From contig CAQBRY010000018.1 of NCBI GenBank assembly GCA_948762645.1, forward strand, positions 1-21,517: a DNA stretch of 21,517 bases. Direction: 5' to 3'. This document shows positions 8,862 to 20,700 of the stretch, one piece after another. Each line of letters begins with the position of its first letter. Position 1 is the stretch's first letter. The translations under genes were made by a program, and so were the position numbers. The notes under the pieces were generated by a model. The model had not been told where the DNA came from. It saw only the letters and a list, made by a program, of their open reading frames with translations, and ran no database searches. Source of the stretch: an uncultured Eubacteriales bacterium. GTDB lineage: Bacteria > Bacillota > Clostridia > Oscillospirales > Acutalibacteraceae.

Positions 8862-11024
8862 ATGATAGAACTAGAAAATTTGAATGATCAATCGATAGAA
8901 GATATTTTGGAAGAGGCAAAAAAACAGATAACATATTTGAATTCTGACTGGACGAATCATCAGGAATCCGATCCGGGAATTACTTTGGTTGAACTTTTTG
9001 TATGGCTAAAGTCTGTTCAGCATGAATATTTAAATCGTATATTGCCTGGTGTAAAGCATAAGTTCTTAAACCTTTTAGATATACATTTAAAGAGAAATAA
9101 TGGGGCTTTGACACTGCTTGAGATTTCAGATATTACTCAAAATATTGTTATTCCTAAGAACACTAGGTGGAAAACAAATAATATGGTTTTTGAAAATATT
9201 AATCAGCAGATGCTCATTAATTCTGATATTTTAAGTGTGGAGTTTGATAATCCCGGATACGTATCAGAAGAAGAATATTATAAGTTTGATAACAGTAGGA
9301 TTTTCTACTTGTTTGGTGAAAATTTTAGGGAGGCGGATAAATATCTTCCCAGAAGTGTTACAATAAATTTCAGCAAAGAAATTCCTGGTGGTGAAGTTAT
9401 AAATTTATATTTTGATGTTTGTGATGACAATTCAAATACGTCCAGAAATAAAATACCGGATGGAAGTGAATTTGATGAGATAGCAGAAGTTAAGTGGGAA
9501 TATTACGGCATTCAAAATGATGTTTTAGGGTGGCATCCCATAGACATAGTAAAAGACTATACTCATTGTTTTTTATTTACTGGGATTGTTAGATTTAGGA
9601 TAAATGGAAAGATGAAACTTATTGATGGTGTATATTTAATACGTTTTAGTCTTGTAAAGAACGAATACGATTTTCCTCCTAAAATAAAAAATATTATTCC
9701 AAATGTATTTTATGCCAAGCAGGAAATTACTAAATGTGATAATATTATCATTAAGAAGAAACATCTTAAAGATGACTTTAAAGTAGAGACTAGTTCACAT
9801 ATTTTTATCTATGGTAATTGTGACGTATATATAAAGAAGTTAGGCGGATGGGTTGAAACTAAAAATTTTACTGTGGATAAAAATATAGATGCGGGGATAT
9901 TTACACTTAAGATAGACAATATCGATGAAATTATAGATAATTATTCTGATGAAGATGAATTTTTATTAATAGTAGCTTACGATAAAGATATTGAAAATAA
10001 GATAGTTCTTGGCGACGGTACAGGATCATCTTCACAAATTTTTGAGTTTAGATATGAAAATATTTTATATGATGGTGTAGAATTACTTGTTGGAGAAGAA
10101 AAAGAAGGGGAAACGGTATTTCACAAGTGGACAAGGGTAGATAATTTCTTTTCCTCAAAGAAGTATGACAGACATTATGTATTAGATGAGCAAAAGAAAG
10201 TTGTACGATTTGGCGACCATCATTATGGAATGGCTCCGAGACTTGGTAAAGGCAATATAAAGTTTTGTAAAATAAAGTTTTGCGAGGGAGAACATTCAAA
10301 CATTAATCAGGGGATGATTAATAAAGTAGAGACTAAAAATGATATTTTAAAAAAGTGCCGTATTTTCCAAATATGTTCTGCTGTTGGGGGAAGGGACAAC
10401 GAGACAGTAGAACGAGCAGCAGCAAGAGCAGCAGTTTTATTTAATGATTGCGGAAGAGCAATAACTTCTCAGGATTATACTAATATAGTAAAAAGTACGC
10501 CGGGACTTATATTTAAAAATGTAAAAGTGTTACCTAATTATATGCCTGGAGAAGATTGTACTAAACAAAATTGTATTACAATAGCTGTTCGGTGGAATGA
10601 TAAAGTAGGACTTCCTCTTCCAAAAAGCTATGAAAATAACATTATGAGACAACTAAATAAATATCGACTTATAAATACTAAAATTAAAGTTGTAGGTCCG
10701 GAATATATTGGCTTAATAGTATCTGGAGAGGTCATAGTAAAATCCTTTTATAGACCTGAGGATAAATTAATAGAAAAATATATTCAAAAGTTCGTGGACA
10801 AGATTAATCTTGATTTAGGAAGAGTATTTCACTTTGGAGATCTATTTGGAGAACTTGATAAACTTAATTATGTGTCATATCTTGAAAGACTTCGAATTAC
10901 TCCAATTGGTAATTATATTGAAAAAACAGTTTCAGAAGATATTATTGTACCTCCAAATGGAGTTTATTATGTAGATAAAATAGATCTGAATTATATTAAA
11001 AGTTCTGAAATATATGGTGATTAA
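8862..11024 (+). CDS. Second baseplate J-like protein (Afp12-like)
   Basis: 720 residues. It opens with the family signature D-W-T-N-H-Q-E-S-D-P-G-I-T-L-V-E-L-F (residues ~27-45), then EYLNRILPG. One W-E-Y beta module starts at W212, like the three in the preceding protein. A conserved core from about residue 507 (AVGGRDNETVERAAARAA, then CGRAITSQDYTNIVKSTPG) is the J-type wedge region. Two J-like proteins in tandem are the rule in eCIS clusters (Afp11 and Afp12) and provide the two wedge chains. ATG at 8862 is preceded by a GGGGGC-type site. The stop codon TAA at 11022-11024 overlaps the strong ribosome site of the next gene, implying coupled translation. Confidence 0.9.
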   Translation: MIELENLNDQSIEDILEEAKKQITYLNSDWTNHQESDPGITLVELFVWLKSVQHEYLNRILPGVKHKFLNLLDIHLKRNNGALTLLEISDITQNIVIPKNTRWKTNNMVFENINQQMLINSDILSVEFDNPGYVSEEEYYKFDNSRIFYLFGENFREADKYLPRSVTINFSKEIPGGEVINLYFDVCDDNSNTSRNKIPDGSEFDEIAEVKWEYYGIQNDVLGWHPIDIVKDYTHCFLFTGIVRFRINGKMKLIDGVYLIRFSLVKNEYDFPPKIKNIIPNVFYAKQEITKCDNIIIKKKHLKDDFKVETSSHIFIYGNCDVYIKKLGGWVETKNFTVDKNIDAGIFTLKIDNIDEIIDNYSDEDEFLLIVAYDKDIENKIVLGDGTGSSSQIFEFRYENILYDGVELLVGEEKEGETVFHKWTRVDNFFSSKKYDRHYVLDEQKKVVRFGDHHYGMAPRLGKGNIKFCKIKFCEGEHSNINQGMINKVETKNDILKKCRIFQICSAVGGRDNETVERAAARAAVLFNDCGRAITSQDYTNIVKSTPGLIFKNVKVLPNYMPGEDCTKQNCITIAVRWNDKVGLPLPKSYENNIMRQLNKYRLINTKIKVVGPEYIGLIVSGEVIVKSFYRPEDKLIEKYIQKFVDKINLDLGRVFHFGDLFGELDKLNYVSYLERLRITPIGNYIEKTVSEDIIVPPNGVYYVDKIDLNYIKSSEIYGD

Positions 11025-11034
11025 GGAGGTGATC
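11023..11034 (+). promoter_or_regulatory. Near-perfect Shine-Dalgarno that fixes a TTG start
   Basis: AAGGAGGTGATC is almost fully complementary to the 3' end of 16S rRNA. It overlaps the stop of the second J-like gene and lies 7 bases (counted from GGAGG) before the TTG at 11037. It justifies the TTG start of the gpI-like gene. Confidence 0.85.
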
Positions 11035-11036
11035 TT

Positions 11037-12221
11037 TTGGCTTCAGGTGCAAAGTATTTTATACTCAATAGAGAAGATGACTGGAAATATAAAAGTATGA
11101 TTAAAGATGTTATATTTGAAGAAGATATGATGCTTTCAAACAATAAATCCGGTGAAAATGGAGTATATATATCAAGTTCATTCGATACTCTGCAAAATGA
11201 AACTATTTGGCATAGGATGCGTCTTAATTATGATCTGCCTAATGACTCATTATTGAGGCTGAGACTTTATACTAGCGACAGCAAAACAGTACGTATTCCT
11301 GCCCCGGATGGAAAGGGACTAATGGAATCAGATATAGATAAGTATATTTTAAATGATGATATAGATATAAATAGAAAAATCGATATATTTGATTACATAG
11401 GAGCCAAAAAATATGAAAACCCTACGGATATATTAATGTTTAACTTAAAAGGCAGATATTTATGGATTTGTATGGAATTAATAAGTTACAGCCGTAAACA
11501 AGTAAAAGTAAAAGATGTAAAAATAGAATTTCCAAAGGTAACGTTTACGGATTATTTGCCTGAAATATATAAAGAACATGACGGTAAGGATTCATTTCTG
11601 GAAAGATTTTTAGGAATATTTCAGTCTATATACGTAGACTTGGAGGATAGGATAGATAATACGCCTATAAATTTCGATCCCGAAATGACGAGTAAAGATT
11701 TTCTTATATGGATCTCAAGGTGGCTTTCAATAAAGGATGCATTTATTTGGGGAGAAGATAGGTTAAAAGTACTTTTAAAGCAAGTTACAAATATATATAA
11801 GTCTAAGGGAACTAAACAGTCTGTTTCAAGGATCGTAGAGGAATTTGTGGGTGTTGAGCCTATAGTAGTAGAGCAATTTGACGTAAAAAATAATCAGAAC
11901 TACGAAATACAAAAAAATCATATAGAAGGATTATTTGGAGACAATGGTTATGTATTTACAGTTATACTCGATGAAAAGTACGTAAAGAGTCCAGAGGACT
12001 ATATTGAAATACTTAGAATAATAAATACTGTAAAACCTATAGATTCTATTTGTAATTTAGTAGTACTTAATGATAAAATATATCTTGATCATCATTGTTA
12101 TATTGGTATAAATTCATATATAGCCAAAAATTATGAATTTGTAATAGACGAAGGAAGAAAAGATTCTAATACTTTGATGTTAGTAGACGTAAATTCAAAA
12201 ACGTTAAAAACGAAAAAATAA
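11037..12221 (+). CDS. Tail protein I-like baseplate/fibre-attachment protein (TIGR02242-like)
   Basis: 394 residues. The central region (about 180-280) has the P2 gpI-like 'phage tail protein domain' seen in eCIS clusters: DYLPEIYKEHDGKDSFLERF, LGIFQSIYVDLEDRIDN, a phenylalanine-D-P-E-M segment, FLIWISRWL and IYKSKGTKQSVSRIVEEFVG. In P2, gpI joins the baseplate wedges to the tail fibre. In eCIS this gene normally follows the two J-like genes, as here. Residues 1-170 are a beta-rich N-terminal extension (SSSFDTLQNETIWHRMRL) of the kind expected to pack on the wedge. The C-terminus ends in hydrophilic strands. It is followed 20 bases later by the Ig-domain protein, which may be its fibre partner. 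Confidence 0.85.
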   Translation: MASGAKYFILNREDDWKYKSMIKDVIFEEDMMLSNNKSGENGVYISSSFDTLQNETIWHRMRLNYDLPNDSLLRLRLYTSDSKTVRIPAPDGKGLMESDIDKYILNDDIDINRKIDIFDYIGAKKYENPTDILMFNLKGRYLWICMELISYSRKQVKVKDVKIEFPKVTFTDYLPEIYKEHDGKDSFLERFLGIFQSIYVDLEDRIDNTPINFDPEMTSKDFLIWISRWLSIKDAFIWGEDRLKVLLKQVTNIYKSKGTKQSVSRIVEEFVGVEPIVVEQFDVKNNQNYEIQKNHIEGLFGDNGYVFTVILDEKYVKSPEDYIEILRIINTVKPIDSICNLVVLNDKIYLDHHCYIGINSYIAKNYEFVIDEGRKDSNTLMLVDVNSKTLKTKK

Positions 12222-12241
12222 AGGGAAAAGAGGAGCTGAAT

Positions 12242-14044
12242 ATGAATAATAAACAGTATTACTCATGTGATAGGAACCATTATTTCTTTGGTAAACTTAT
12301 GACGGTAAGAGATTTTGAAAGCGAACAAACTTATTTTAACTCTAAAAGAAGACTTGGAAATAGAATGCTCAACGGAGTAGGAATTGTTTCCGGACTCGAC
12401 ATAATATTAGTTGACAATAAAACATTCTCTCTTGAAACCGGTATGGCTCTTGACTATATGGGTCGAGAAATAGTTGTATCTGAGCCGTGCGTTAGAAGAC
12501 TCAATGTTATAAAGGGGTTCGATGAGAATAAGGATAAGGGGATAGTATATCTTTGTTTAGGGTATAAAGAAAATCTTAAGGAAACTACTTTTTCTGTTGC
12601 AGGATCCGGAAAGTCAAACGGCGTAAGCGAAGAGTTTAACAGAGTAAGTGAAGGATATGAATTATTTCTTACGTCTGTAAAACCCAAGGAAGAAACATTG
12701 AAACTTGATAGCTTAGTAAAACAACGTATCACAGTTTATAATAAAGATGGAATAAGTATAATTATTGAGATGGATAGGTATGTAAACCCATCAGGGAAAC
12801 TATCTATTAGAACTATTTTCCAAAAAGAAAATGTGGAGGCTCCTATAAAGTATTCCTTTACTGTTCGTGGAGAGTTTTTCAAATCTTCCGAAGATGATAA
12901 TGAAGAACTTAAGATAGACTATCATGAAACCGAAGTTTCAACATATAAAAGTGAATACAAAGAATATAGTATGAACTGCGATGCAAATGTTGATACTCTT
13001 GCTGAACTTCGTATTGATAAAGGCTCTTTTAAACTTGAAGTTGGTTCAGATACATTGAAAATATCAGAAGATATATTACTTCCTGTTTCAATCAAAGATA
13101 CTCCTATAAAGGATATAGTTATAGATCGGTACTATTCAAAGCATTTTGATGAAATTATAGACGATGTTGATGACAAATATATATATCTTGCAAAATTTCA
13201 TCTTATAACAAATAAACTAACATATTTTATTGAAGGATTTGAAAAACATCCATTTAAACAATATCTTTTTAGCAATGAACTTTTAAAACTTTTGGATGAT
13301 TTGAAAAGGTCTGAAAAAGTAACTTTCGTAAATAAAGACAATAGTGAAAAATTTGCTGAAGCTGAAGAAGCACAGCCTAAAGTTTTAGATCTTCCAGAAC
13401 CTAAAATAGAAAATGTTACAACCGGGGTGGAAAGAATAAATTTAGGATTTAATCCAAAAGTGGGAAGATGTTTTTATTCTTATGAGTTCGTACATGGACT
13501 TGGAGAAGGAAATATAGCTGTAATAACGGCCATAGACAACAAAGCTAATTATTTAACAGACGAAAAAGGATTACTAGTATTTGGAGATAAGGGTATTTTC
13601 ACTAAGGAAGAAATGTCAATATCTGCTCCAAACGTACAAATAGCTGCAGTATCTAATTCTGAAAAAGGTACTATAAAATTAGGAGTAAAATTAATGGAGA
13701 AAACTACTCTTCAAGCTGTAGATGTAAGATGGTGGGCTATTAAACCTGCAGAAGTCAAGAAAGAAGAGGAAGACTTAGTAATAGATGAAAGCGTAAGGGT
13801 AGTCATAACGCCTAATACCGCTAGAGTAAAACCTCTTGAACAGATAAGATTTAGTGCTGTAATAGAAGGGGCAAGTAGTCAAGAAATACGCTGGGCTATG
13901 GCAGAAAACAATACCGGTACTATTGATAATAACGGTTTATATACTGCTCCGTCTAAGGAAGGAGTATACGAGGTTAAAGCATATAGTGTCAAATTTGAAA
14001 ACAAAAGCGACTCTGCTTATGTTGTTGTTAGTGCATCTGAATAA
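12242..14044 (+). CDS. Injection-system distal protein with eCIS-type N-terminus and C-terminal Ig-like domain
   Basis: 600 residues, last gene of the operon. The N-terminal ~50 residues (HYFFGKLMTVRDFESEQTYF, then KRRLGNRMLNGVGIVSGL) match a conserved start that I recall from uncharacterised proteins at the end of eCIS baseplate operons. The middle is mixed beta/alpha with many acidic residues and a Pro/Glu linker near residues 375-390. Residues ~515-600 form a bacterial Ig-like (Big2/PKD-type) domain: V-V-I-T-P-N, RFSAVIEGASSQEIRWAM, and GTIDNNGLYTAPSKEGVYEV. Ig domains of this type usually sit on surfaces and bind cell envelopes, so I infer a peripheral fibre or adhesion role. No signal peptide or membrane segment is visible. 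ATG at 12242 follows AGAGGAG. Product role: moderate confidence. Confidence 0.75.
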   Translation: MNNKQYYSCDRNHYFFGKLMTVRDFESEQTYFNSKRRLGNRMLNGVGIVSGLDIILVDNKTFSLETGMALDYMGREIVVSEPCVRRLNVIKGFDENKDKGIVYLCLGYKENLKETTFSVAGSGKSNGVSEEFNRVSEGYELFLTSVKPKEETLKLDSLVKQRITVYNKDGISIIIEMDRYVNPSGKLSIRTIFQKENVEAPIKYSFTVRGEFFKSSEDDNEELKIDYHETEVSTYKSEYKEYSMNCDANVDTLAELRIDKGSFKLEVGSDTLKISEDILLPVSIKDTPIKDIVIDRYYSKHFDEIIDDVDDKYIYLAKFHLITNKLTYFIEGFEKHPFKQYLFSNELLKLLDDLKRSEKVTFVNKDNSEKFAEAEEAQPKVLDLPEPKIENVTTGVERINLGFNPKVGRCFYSYEFVHGLGEGNIAVITAIDNKANYLTDEKGLLVFGDKGIFTKEEMSISAPNVQIAAVSNSEKGTIKLGVKLMEKTTLQAVDVRWWAIKPAEVKKEEEDLVIDESVRVVITPNTARVKPLEQIRFSAVIEGASSQEIRWAMAENNTGTIDNNGLYTAPSKEGVYEVKAYSVKFENKSDSAYVVVSASE

Positions 14045-14063
14045 AAGATGCACTTTCTTTTTT
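14031..14063 (+). terminator. Intrinsic terminator ending the injection-system operon
   Basis: GTGCATCT (14031-14038) pairs perfectly with AGATGCAC (14046-14053) around a 7-base loop and is followed by TTTCTTTTTT (14054-14063). The left arm and loop contain the last codons and the TAA (14042-14044) of the 600-residue gene, so the terminator is built into its 3' end. Confidence 0.9.
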
Positions 14064-14091
14064 ATAAAATTATTTATAAGGGTGAAAAAAA

Positions 14092-14736
14092 TTGAAAATA
14101 TCTGCGTCGATTTTAGGTTGTGACTTTTCAAAAATGGGACAAGAAGTTAAGAAAGTAGAAGATTCTAAAGTAGACATTATACATTTGGATGTAATGGACG
14201 GACATTTTGTACCTAACATTTCTTTTGGGTCGGCGGTTATAAAAAGTCTAAGAGAATATACGAATTTACCTTTTGAAGTTCATTTGATGATTTCTGATCC
14301 TAGGAAATATTTAAAAGATTTTGTAAATGCTGGAGCTGATACGATTGTTTTTCACATGGAGATAGAAGACGATATTTTAGAAATTATAAGAGAAATAAAA
14401 AAATATGGTAAAAAAGTTGGCCTTGCAGTCAATCCGGAAACTGACATCGAAAAAATATTTCCGTATGTTGAGTATTTGGATTTAGTAATAATAATGACCG
14501 TCCACCCTGGTTTTGGAGGACAGTCATTTATGAAAGATCAGATCTATAAAGTACGTAAATTAAAAGATAAAATAATGGAAATTAATAAAAAAGGCTTGGA
14601 AATTGAATTTGATGGCGGAGTTAATCTTGACACTATAAAGTTTGCTAAAGAAGTAGATGTAGATATATGTGTTTCTGGATCATTTTTGTTTAATTCCAAA
14701 AATACTTCACAAACAGTTAAATTATTAAAATCATAA
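14092..14736 (+). CDS. rpe: Ribulose-phosphate 3-epimerase
   Basis: Interconverts D-ribulose 5-phosphate and D-xylulose 5-phosphate in the pentose phosphate pathway; cytoplasmic TIM barrel. The 214-residue length is normal. Expected metal and catalytic residues are present: H31 and D33 in HLDVMDGHFVPN, H64 in F-E-V-H-L-M, and D174 in F-D-G-G-V. The phosphate/active-site loop MTVHPGFGGQSF is at about 135-146. The TTG at 14092 is chosen because AAGGGTGA (14078-14085) lies 6 bases upstream and because the protein then begins with the family's usual MKISASIL. The gene lies just after the operon terminator, so it needs its own promoter, which I cannot place confidently, or read-through. Its stop is one base from the stop of the convergent ATPase gene. 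Confidence 0.97.
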   Translation: MKISASILGCDFSKMGQEVKKVEDSKVDIIHLDVMDGHFVPNISFGSAVIKSLREYTNLPFEVHLMISDPRKYLKDFVNAGADTIVFHMEIEDDILEIIREIKKYGKKVGLAVNPETDIEKIFPYVEYLDLVIIMTVHPGFGGQSFMKDQIYKVRKLKDKIMEINKKGLEIEFDGGVNLDTIKFAKEVDVDICVSGSFLFNSKNTSQTVKLLKS

Positions 14737-17700
14737 ATTAATTGGTGATTTCATCTTTAAATTTATATTCATCAAATATTTTGTATACAAATATCGAAAT
14801 AAACCCGAGTATTACTGTTAGAAAAGCGCTAAATACTGTTATTTCTATAGAAAAGAATTTATGCATTATAAAATATAGTCCAACGAAGCTTATAGATATA
14901 AAATATAGAAGTATTTTTCTTAGTTTATTCAGGGGAATACAAAGTTTATATATAAATAATATTCCTATAAATCCCGTAAGCATTACGCATATACTGGAGT
15001 AAACATTTTTACTCAGGCCAAAATTTTTATAGCAAAATATGCACATGACTATGCTTAAAAATATTGTTATTGAGGCAGGTACGGATTTACTGAATATGTT
15101 TTTAAGCAAGTTACCGGTAACTTTATTTTTATTTGGCTGGAGGGCAAGTACAAATGACGGTATGCCTATTGTAAGAGAACTTATTAATGTCATTTGTATT
15201 GGTATAAAAGGATATGGAATTGATGCAAATACGAAAAGTATGGCTAGAAATATGGAATATAAAGTTTTAGCTAGGAATATAGACGAAGATTTCTGTATGT
15301 TATTAATTGCGCGTCTTCCTTCAAAAAATATTTTGGGAATAGCTGAAAAATCTGAATTCAGAAGTACTATATGAGATATACTTCTAACCGCCTGACTTCC
15401 CTGGGCCATTGCAATACTGCAATCGGCTTCTTTTAGTGCAAGAACGTCATTAACGCCGTCCCCAACCATAGCCACGGTATGGCCGCTACCTTTTAGAGAT
15501 TTTAAAATTTGCTGTTTTTGCATTGGTGTTACTCTTCCGAATATAGTGTATTTTTTTGAAGCTTTGGATATATCCTGGGGGGTTTTTAATGTTGAGCAGT
15601 CTATAAATGAAGACGCATTTTTTAAGTCCACGGATTTTGCAACTTTAGATACTGTTAAAGGATTATCTCCCGAAATTATTTTAATATCTACTCCTTGATC
15701 GACAAAATATTTTAAAGTTTCTTTGGCATCTTTACGTATTTTGTCTTTTATTAAAATTAAAGCCATTGGGAGCAATTCTTCAGGTAGATTATTGTCATTT
15801 TTAAAATCGTTTTCTGAAACTGCTAATATAAGTACTCTGTAATTTTCAGAGTATTTTTTTATTTCCTCCTGAACTTTTAAAAGATGGTTACTTGGTAAAA
15901 TAAATTCAGCGGCACCGAGAATATAAGTTTTATTGTCTTCTAAACATGCACCGGACCATTTTTTTTCTGAAGAAAACGGAACTATCTTTTTTGCGGGGAT
16001 TAAATTTTTACCTGTATAAAATGTTTCTTTAATGGCTTTAAATGTTTCATTTTTGTCTTTAAGTGCCCCAGATAATAAATTTAATGCTTGTTTTACTTCC
16101 TTTTCGGAAAATTCATTTTTAGGAATTAAATCTTTAACTTCAAATGTCCCTTCTGTAATGGTACCTGTTTTGTCGAGAAACATCGTGTCTACCCTTGCAA
16201 GTGTTTCGATACAATAAAGGTCTTGAACCAGTACCTTATGTTTTGCAAGTCTTATGACACCAACTGCTAAAATAGTGCTTATTAATAGAACCAACCCTTC
16301 AGGTATCATACCTATAAGTGCAGCTGATACTGATGTTACAACAGGTTCGAGACTATAATTATAGATTTTGAGTTGCCTGCAAAAGAGGATACATCCTATA
16401 GGTACTATTACTATAGATACAAATTTAACTATTTTATTAACGGTTTCCATTATTTCAGATTTAGTGGTTTTTATATATTTGGTTTTGGATAAGATTTTAG
16501 AGACATAATTTTCGCAACCTACTTTTTCGACTTTTGCACTGCAGTCCAAAGCACTTACAATAAAACTTCCTGATAATAAAGTGTCTCCTGCTTTTTTTGT
16601 AATTAGGTTTGGTTCTCCCGTAAGTAATGATTCGTTAACTTCGCAAGATCCTTCCACGACAGTGCAATCTGCAACTACTTGGTCTCCCGAAAAATAGTAA
16701 GTTATATCATCAAGTACTAAGTCTTCCTTTGGTATTTTTATTTTTTTGCCGTCCCTAATTACCGTTATAGTACTGCACGATATAAGACCCAGCTTATCAA
16801 CGGCAATTTTAGAACGTATTTCTTGAATTATGCCGATTATTGAGTTGCATATTATAACTCCCATAAACATAAGATTTTTATATGAACCTACATATATAAG
16901 AGCAAGTGCTAATACTACGTTTATAAGATTAAATAATGTAAAAGTATTATCTTTGATTATTTGTGAGATTGTTTTAGTAGGTATTGTTTTGTCAACATTG
17001 CTTAGTCCTTGTTTTGTTCTTTCTTCTACCTGATTTTTTGTTAATCCGGTTTTTATATTTACATTAAATCTTTTTATTTTTTCGATCATATTATAGTTCC
17101 TTTCGAAAAGAATCTTATATTAGTTTTGATTATAAAGTAATATTTTGCAAAGTCAATTTATATTATTGATATTAAGTAAGAGGTGAATAGCTTTGATATG
17201 CAGGATAGTTGAGATGAGGAACAAAGAGGTTATTAACGTAAAAGACGGGTGCAGAATTGGATGTGTAAATGACGTTGAGGTAGATATGAAGTGCGCAAAA
17301 CTCGTTGCAATAGTAATATACGGAAGACTTAAATGTTTTGGTCTGCTTGGAAGATGTGAAGACATCGTTATTAAATGGGAAAATATTGAAGTTGTAGGTG
17401 AAGATACAATATTAGTCAAGTTTAATCCCGTCTGTAATAGGAGGAGAAGACCTAGATTATTTAAACAATTTTTTAAGATATAAAAAAATACCTTTTGGGA
17501 GTGAAGATGCAATGAAGATTATAAAATATACTAATAAAAATATAGGTTCTTTTTATATTGTAGTAAGCTTGTGTATTGTATTTTTTTCTTTTTTGGCGTT
17601 TGCGGCTTATGGAAAGATAGAAGATAAAGCTTCAAATCAAAAAGCAAATAAAAGTTACACCGTAATTTTAGATGCAGGACACGGTGGAGAAGATGGAGGA

Positions 17701-20700
17701 GCAGTTGGATTTAATAATATTTGCGAAAAGGATATAAACCTTTCTATAGCTTTGGGACTAAGAGACCTGCTTGAAGTTTCAGGGTACAATGTTATAATGA
17801 CTAGGCAGGAAGATACTGCTATTTATGACGAAAATTGTAAAAGTCTAAGGGAAAAGAAAAGATCTGATTTAAAGAATAGACTGGAAATAATAAAGGAAAA
17901 TTCTCAGGATAGTAATATATTTATAAGCGTACATCAAAACAAGTTTACTGATCCTAAATACTCAGGTTCACAAATATTTTATTCTAAAAATAATCCGCTA
18001 AGTCAGGAACTTGCAAATTGTATTAAGGGGTCTATAGTCGGACTTATACAGCCCGATAATACCAGAGAAATAAAGCCCGGAGACAAAAATATATATTTAT
18101 TACATAATTCCGAAATACCTTCTGCTATAGTGGAATGTGGGTTTTTGTCTAATGAGGAAGAAGCTAAGAAGTTGAATACGAAAGAATATCAAGGTCAGTT
18201 AGCATTTTGTATTTATTGTGGAATAGCTAACTATTTTTCAAATTTGTAGTAATATACTGTTAATTCAGTGTTCTTTATATTAATAAATAGTCCTAAAAAG
18301 TTTTAGATTTTTTGATTTTTCTCAATTTTAAATTGATTCCATATAAAAAATACAAAATAAATATTAAATCATAAAGGTTTTTAAATTATTAAGTTAAAAA
18401 TTTGAATTGATTAAGAAAGTTTAGTAGATATTATACTAAACTTTTTATGTTATTTGGATTATGATGCTTTTCTATAGTTAAATGTTTATAATGTACCTTT
18501 TATAAATAATCTTTATCATATGTAATATTGTAAAATGTTTTTATTAGGATTAAAATTTATTGTAGTTTATATTGTTTAAAATGTACATAATTTTTTTAAT
18601 CAAAAAATTTTATAAGTATATTGATTTGAAATTGAGGTTATTTCATAATTAAATTTAAGGAGGATTATTATGTTTTTAAATTGTAATTTTAAAATAAGAA
18701 ATATTTTATTAGTATTTATTATGATAATAGGTATATGTTTTAAATTTATTTGTTTAGCACATGATATTTCTCAAGAGTACCTTTATTACTTTTGTTCTGA
18801 GGAGATTTCTTTTGAACTGAAAGAATTTATGACAGGAAGATCATTTAAAGAAAATAATAATATTATTTCTTTTGATGACTTGAGGTATGTAAGAGTTTTG
18901 TATTGGGGCATAGATGATGAAATACATGAAGGAGAGATGGTTGTAAATAGGGACGTGGCAGAAGATGTGATAGATATATTTAAAGAACTTTTCAACAAAA
19001 AATATAAAATTTATCAAATGAAGTTATTAGACTGCTATGGTGCAGATTATAGAAAGTCTTTGGCTGATAATAATACTATATCTTTTTATATGTCCGATAG
19101 CTGTAATAGTTTAGAGGAAAAGTATCATTCTTTGGGCTTGGCGATAGATATAAATCCGTTATTTAATGATTTTTTATTTAAAGAAGAATCAAAAATGAAT
19201 ACTTTAGAAGAAATTATTTGTGATAAAATTGTTATTAATGATAAGGATGATTGCTATAATGCATTTACCAGCAGGAAATGGACTTGGGACGGAGATATAG
19301 GAAATAACTGTAAATGTTTTTTTAAAGAGAAATAATATTTTAAGAAAGTATGTTTTATACATACTTTCTCTTTTTTAAAATAATTACTATATTTTATGGT
19401 AAACATATTAGTAAAGTAATTTAAAAATGGGGGAAATGAAAATAGCTTTTTTTGAAGGATGGTATTTTAAACATCAAATTAAAGATAAAACAATTTGTAT
19501 TATTCCGGGAGTTTGTGATGAAAAATGTTTTATACAGGTTATTACAAATAAAAATTCTTATAATGTTGACTTCAATAAAAAATTTTTTTCTAATAACGAG
19601 GACATAAATATTAAAAACAATGTTTTTTCATTTAGTGGTATTGATGTAAATATTTCAGAAGACAATTTTAAAATGATAGGTAAATTAGAATATACGAATA
19701 TTACTTCGCTGAAAACTGATATTATGGGTTTTTTTAAGTATTTTCCCATGCAGTGTAGGCACGGTATAATAAGTATGTATCACAAGGTAAATGGTTATAT
19801 TTCTGTCAATGGTGAATATATTAAATTTAAGGATGGAATTGGATATATTGAAAAAGATAGTGGAAGATCTTTTCCGAAGGAGTATTTTTGGATTCATAGC
19901 AACGACTTTGAAGAAAAGTGTTCGGTAGTGGCATCGATTGCAGATATACCGTTTATGGGATTTAACTTTCAGGGAATAATATGTGCGGTATGGTATAAAG
20001 GAGTAGAATATAGACTGGCTACTTACAATGGAGCTCGAGTAGTATCTTTTAATAAGGACCATTTGATTATAGAAAATAAAAATTGTAAGGTGGAAATATA
20101 TATTTTTAATAATAAATGTTATGATTTATATGCTCCTAATAAGGGAAAGATGGAGAGGATAATAAAAGAAAATCCAGCCTGTAAAGCTAGATTCAAGTTT
20201 ATATTTAAAAATAAGATTATGTTTGATTTTTTAAGTGAAAATACTAGTTTTGAGTATACTTATGATGAAATAAGCAATTAATTTTTTATTCCCAAGAAAG
20301 TACTTTACCTTGACTATCAGTGAATTCTCCCAATGCTATTGTAATAGCATCAATAAGTGGCCCTATGCCAAAAACTCCTAGGGTTAATAAATATATTATG
20401 CCTGTTCCTACTTTTCCTACGTAGAATCTATGTAATCCAAGTTTTCCCCAAAAAATATTTAACAGGAAGGCAACTAGTGGTTTCTTTTGGCTTTTTGATG
20501 ATTGATTATTCATTTTTTGGATCTGTTGTAATAGATGTATGACTTGTTCAATAATAAGCCCTGTAAGTATATTGTTTATATTATCTTCAGTTGATTGAGA
20601 ATTAGTAGATTTTTGTTTTTGTATTTTTTATCAGCTACTTGCATACTTAGAAAACATGGTATAGTTGAGGTAATTATACAACACAAAATTAAAGAAAGCA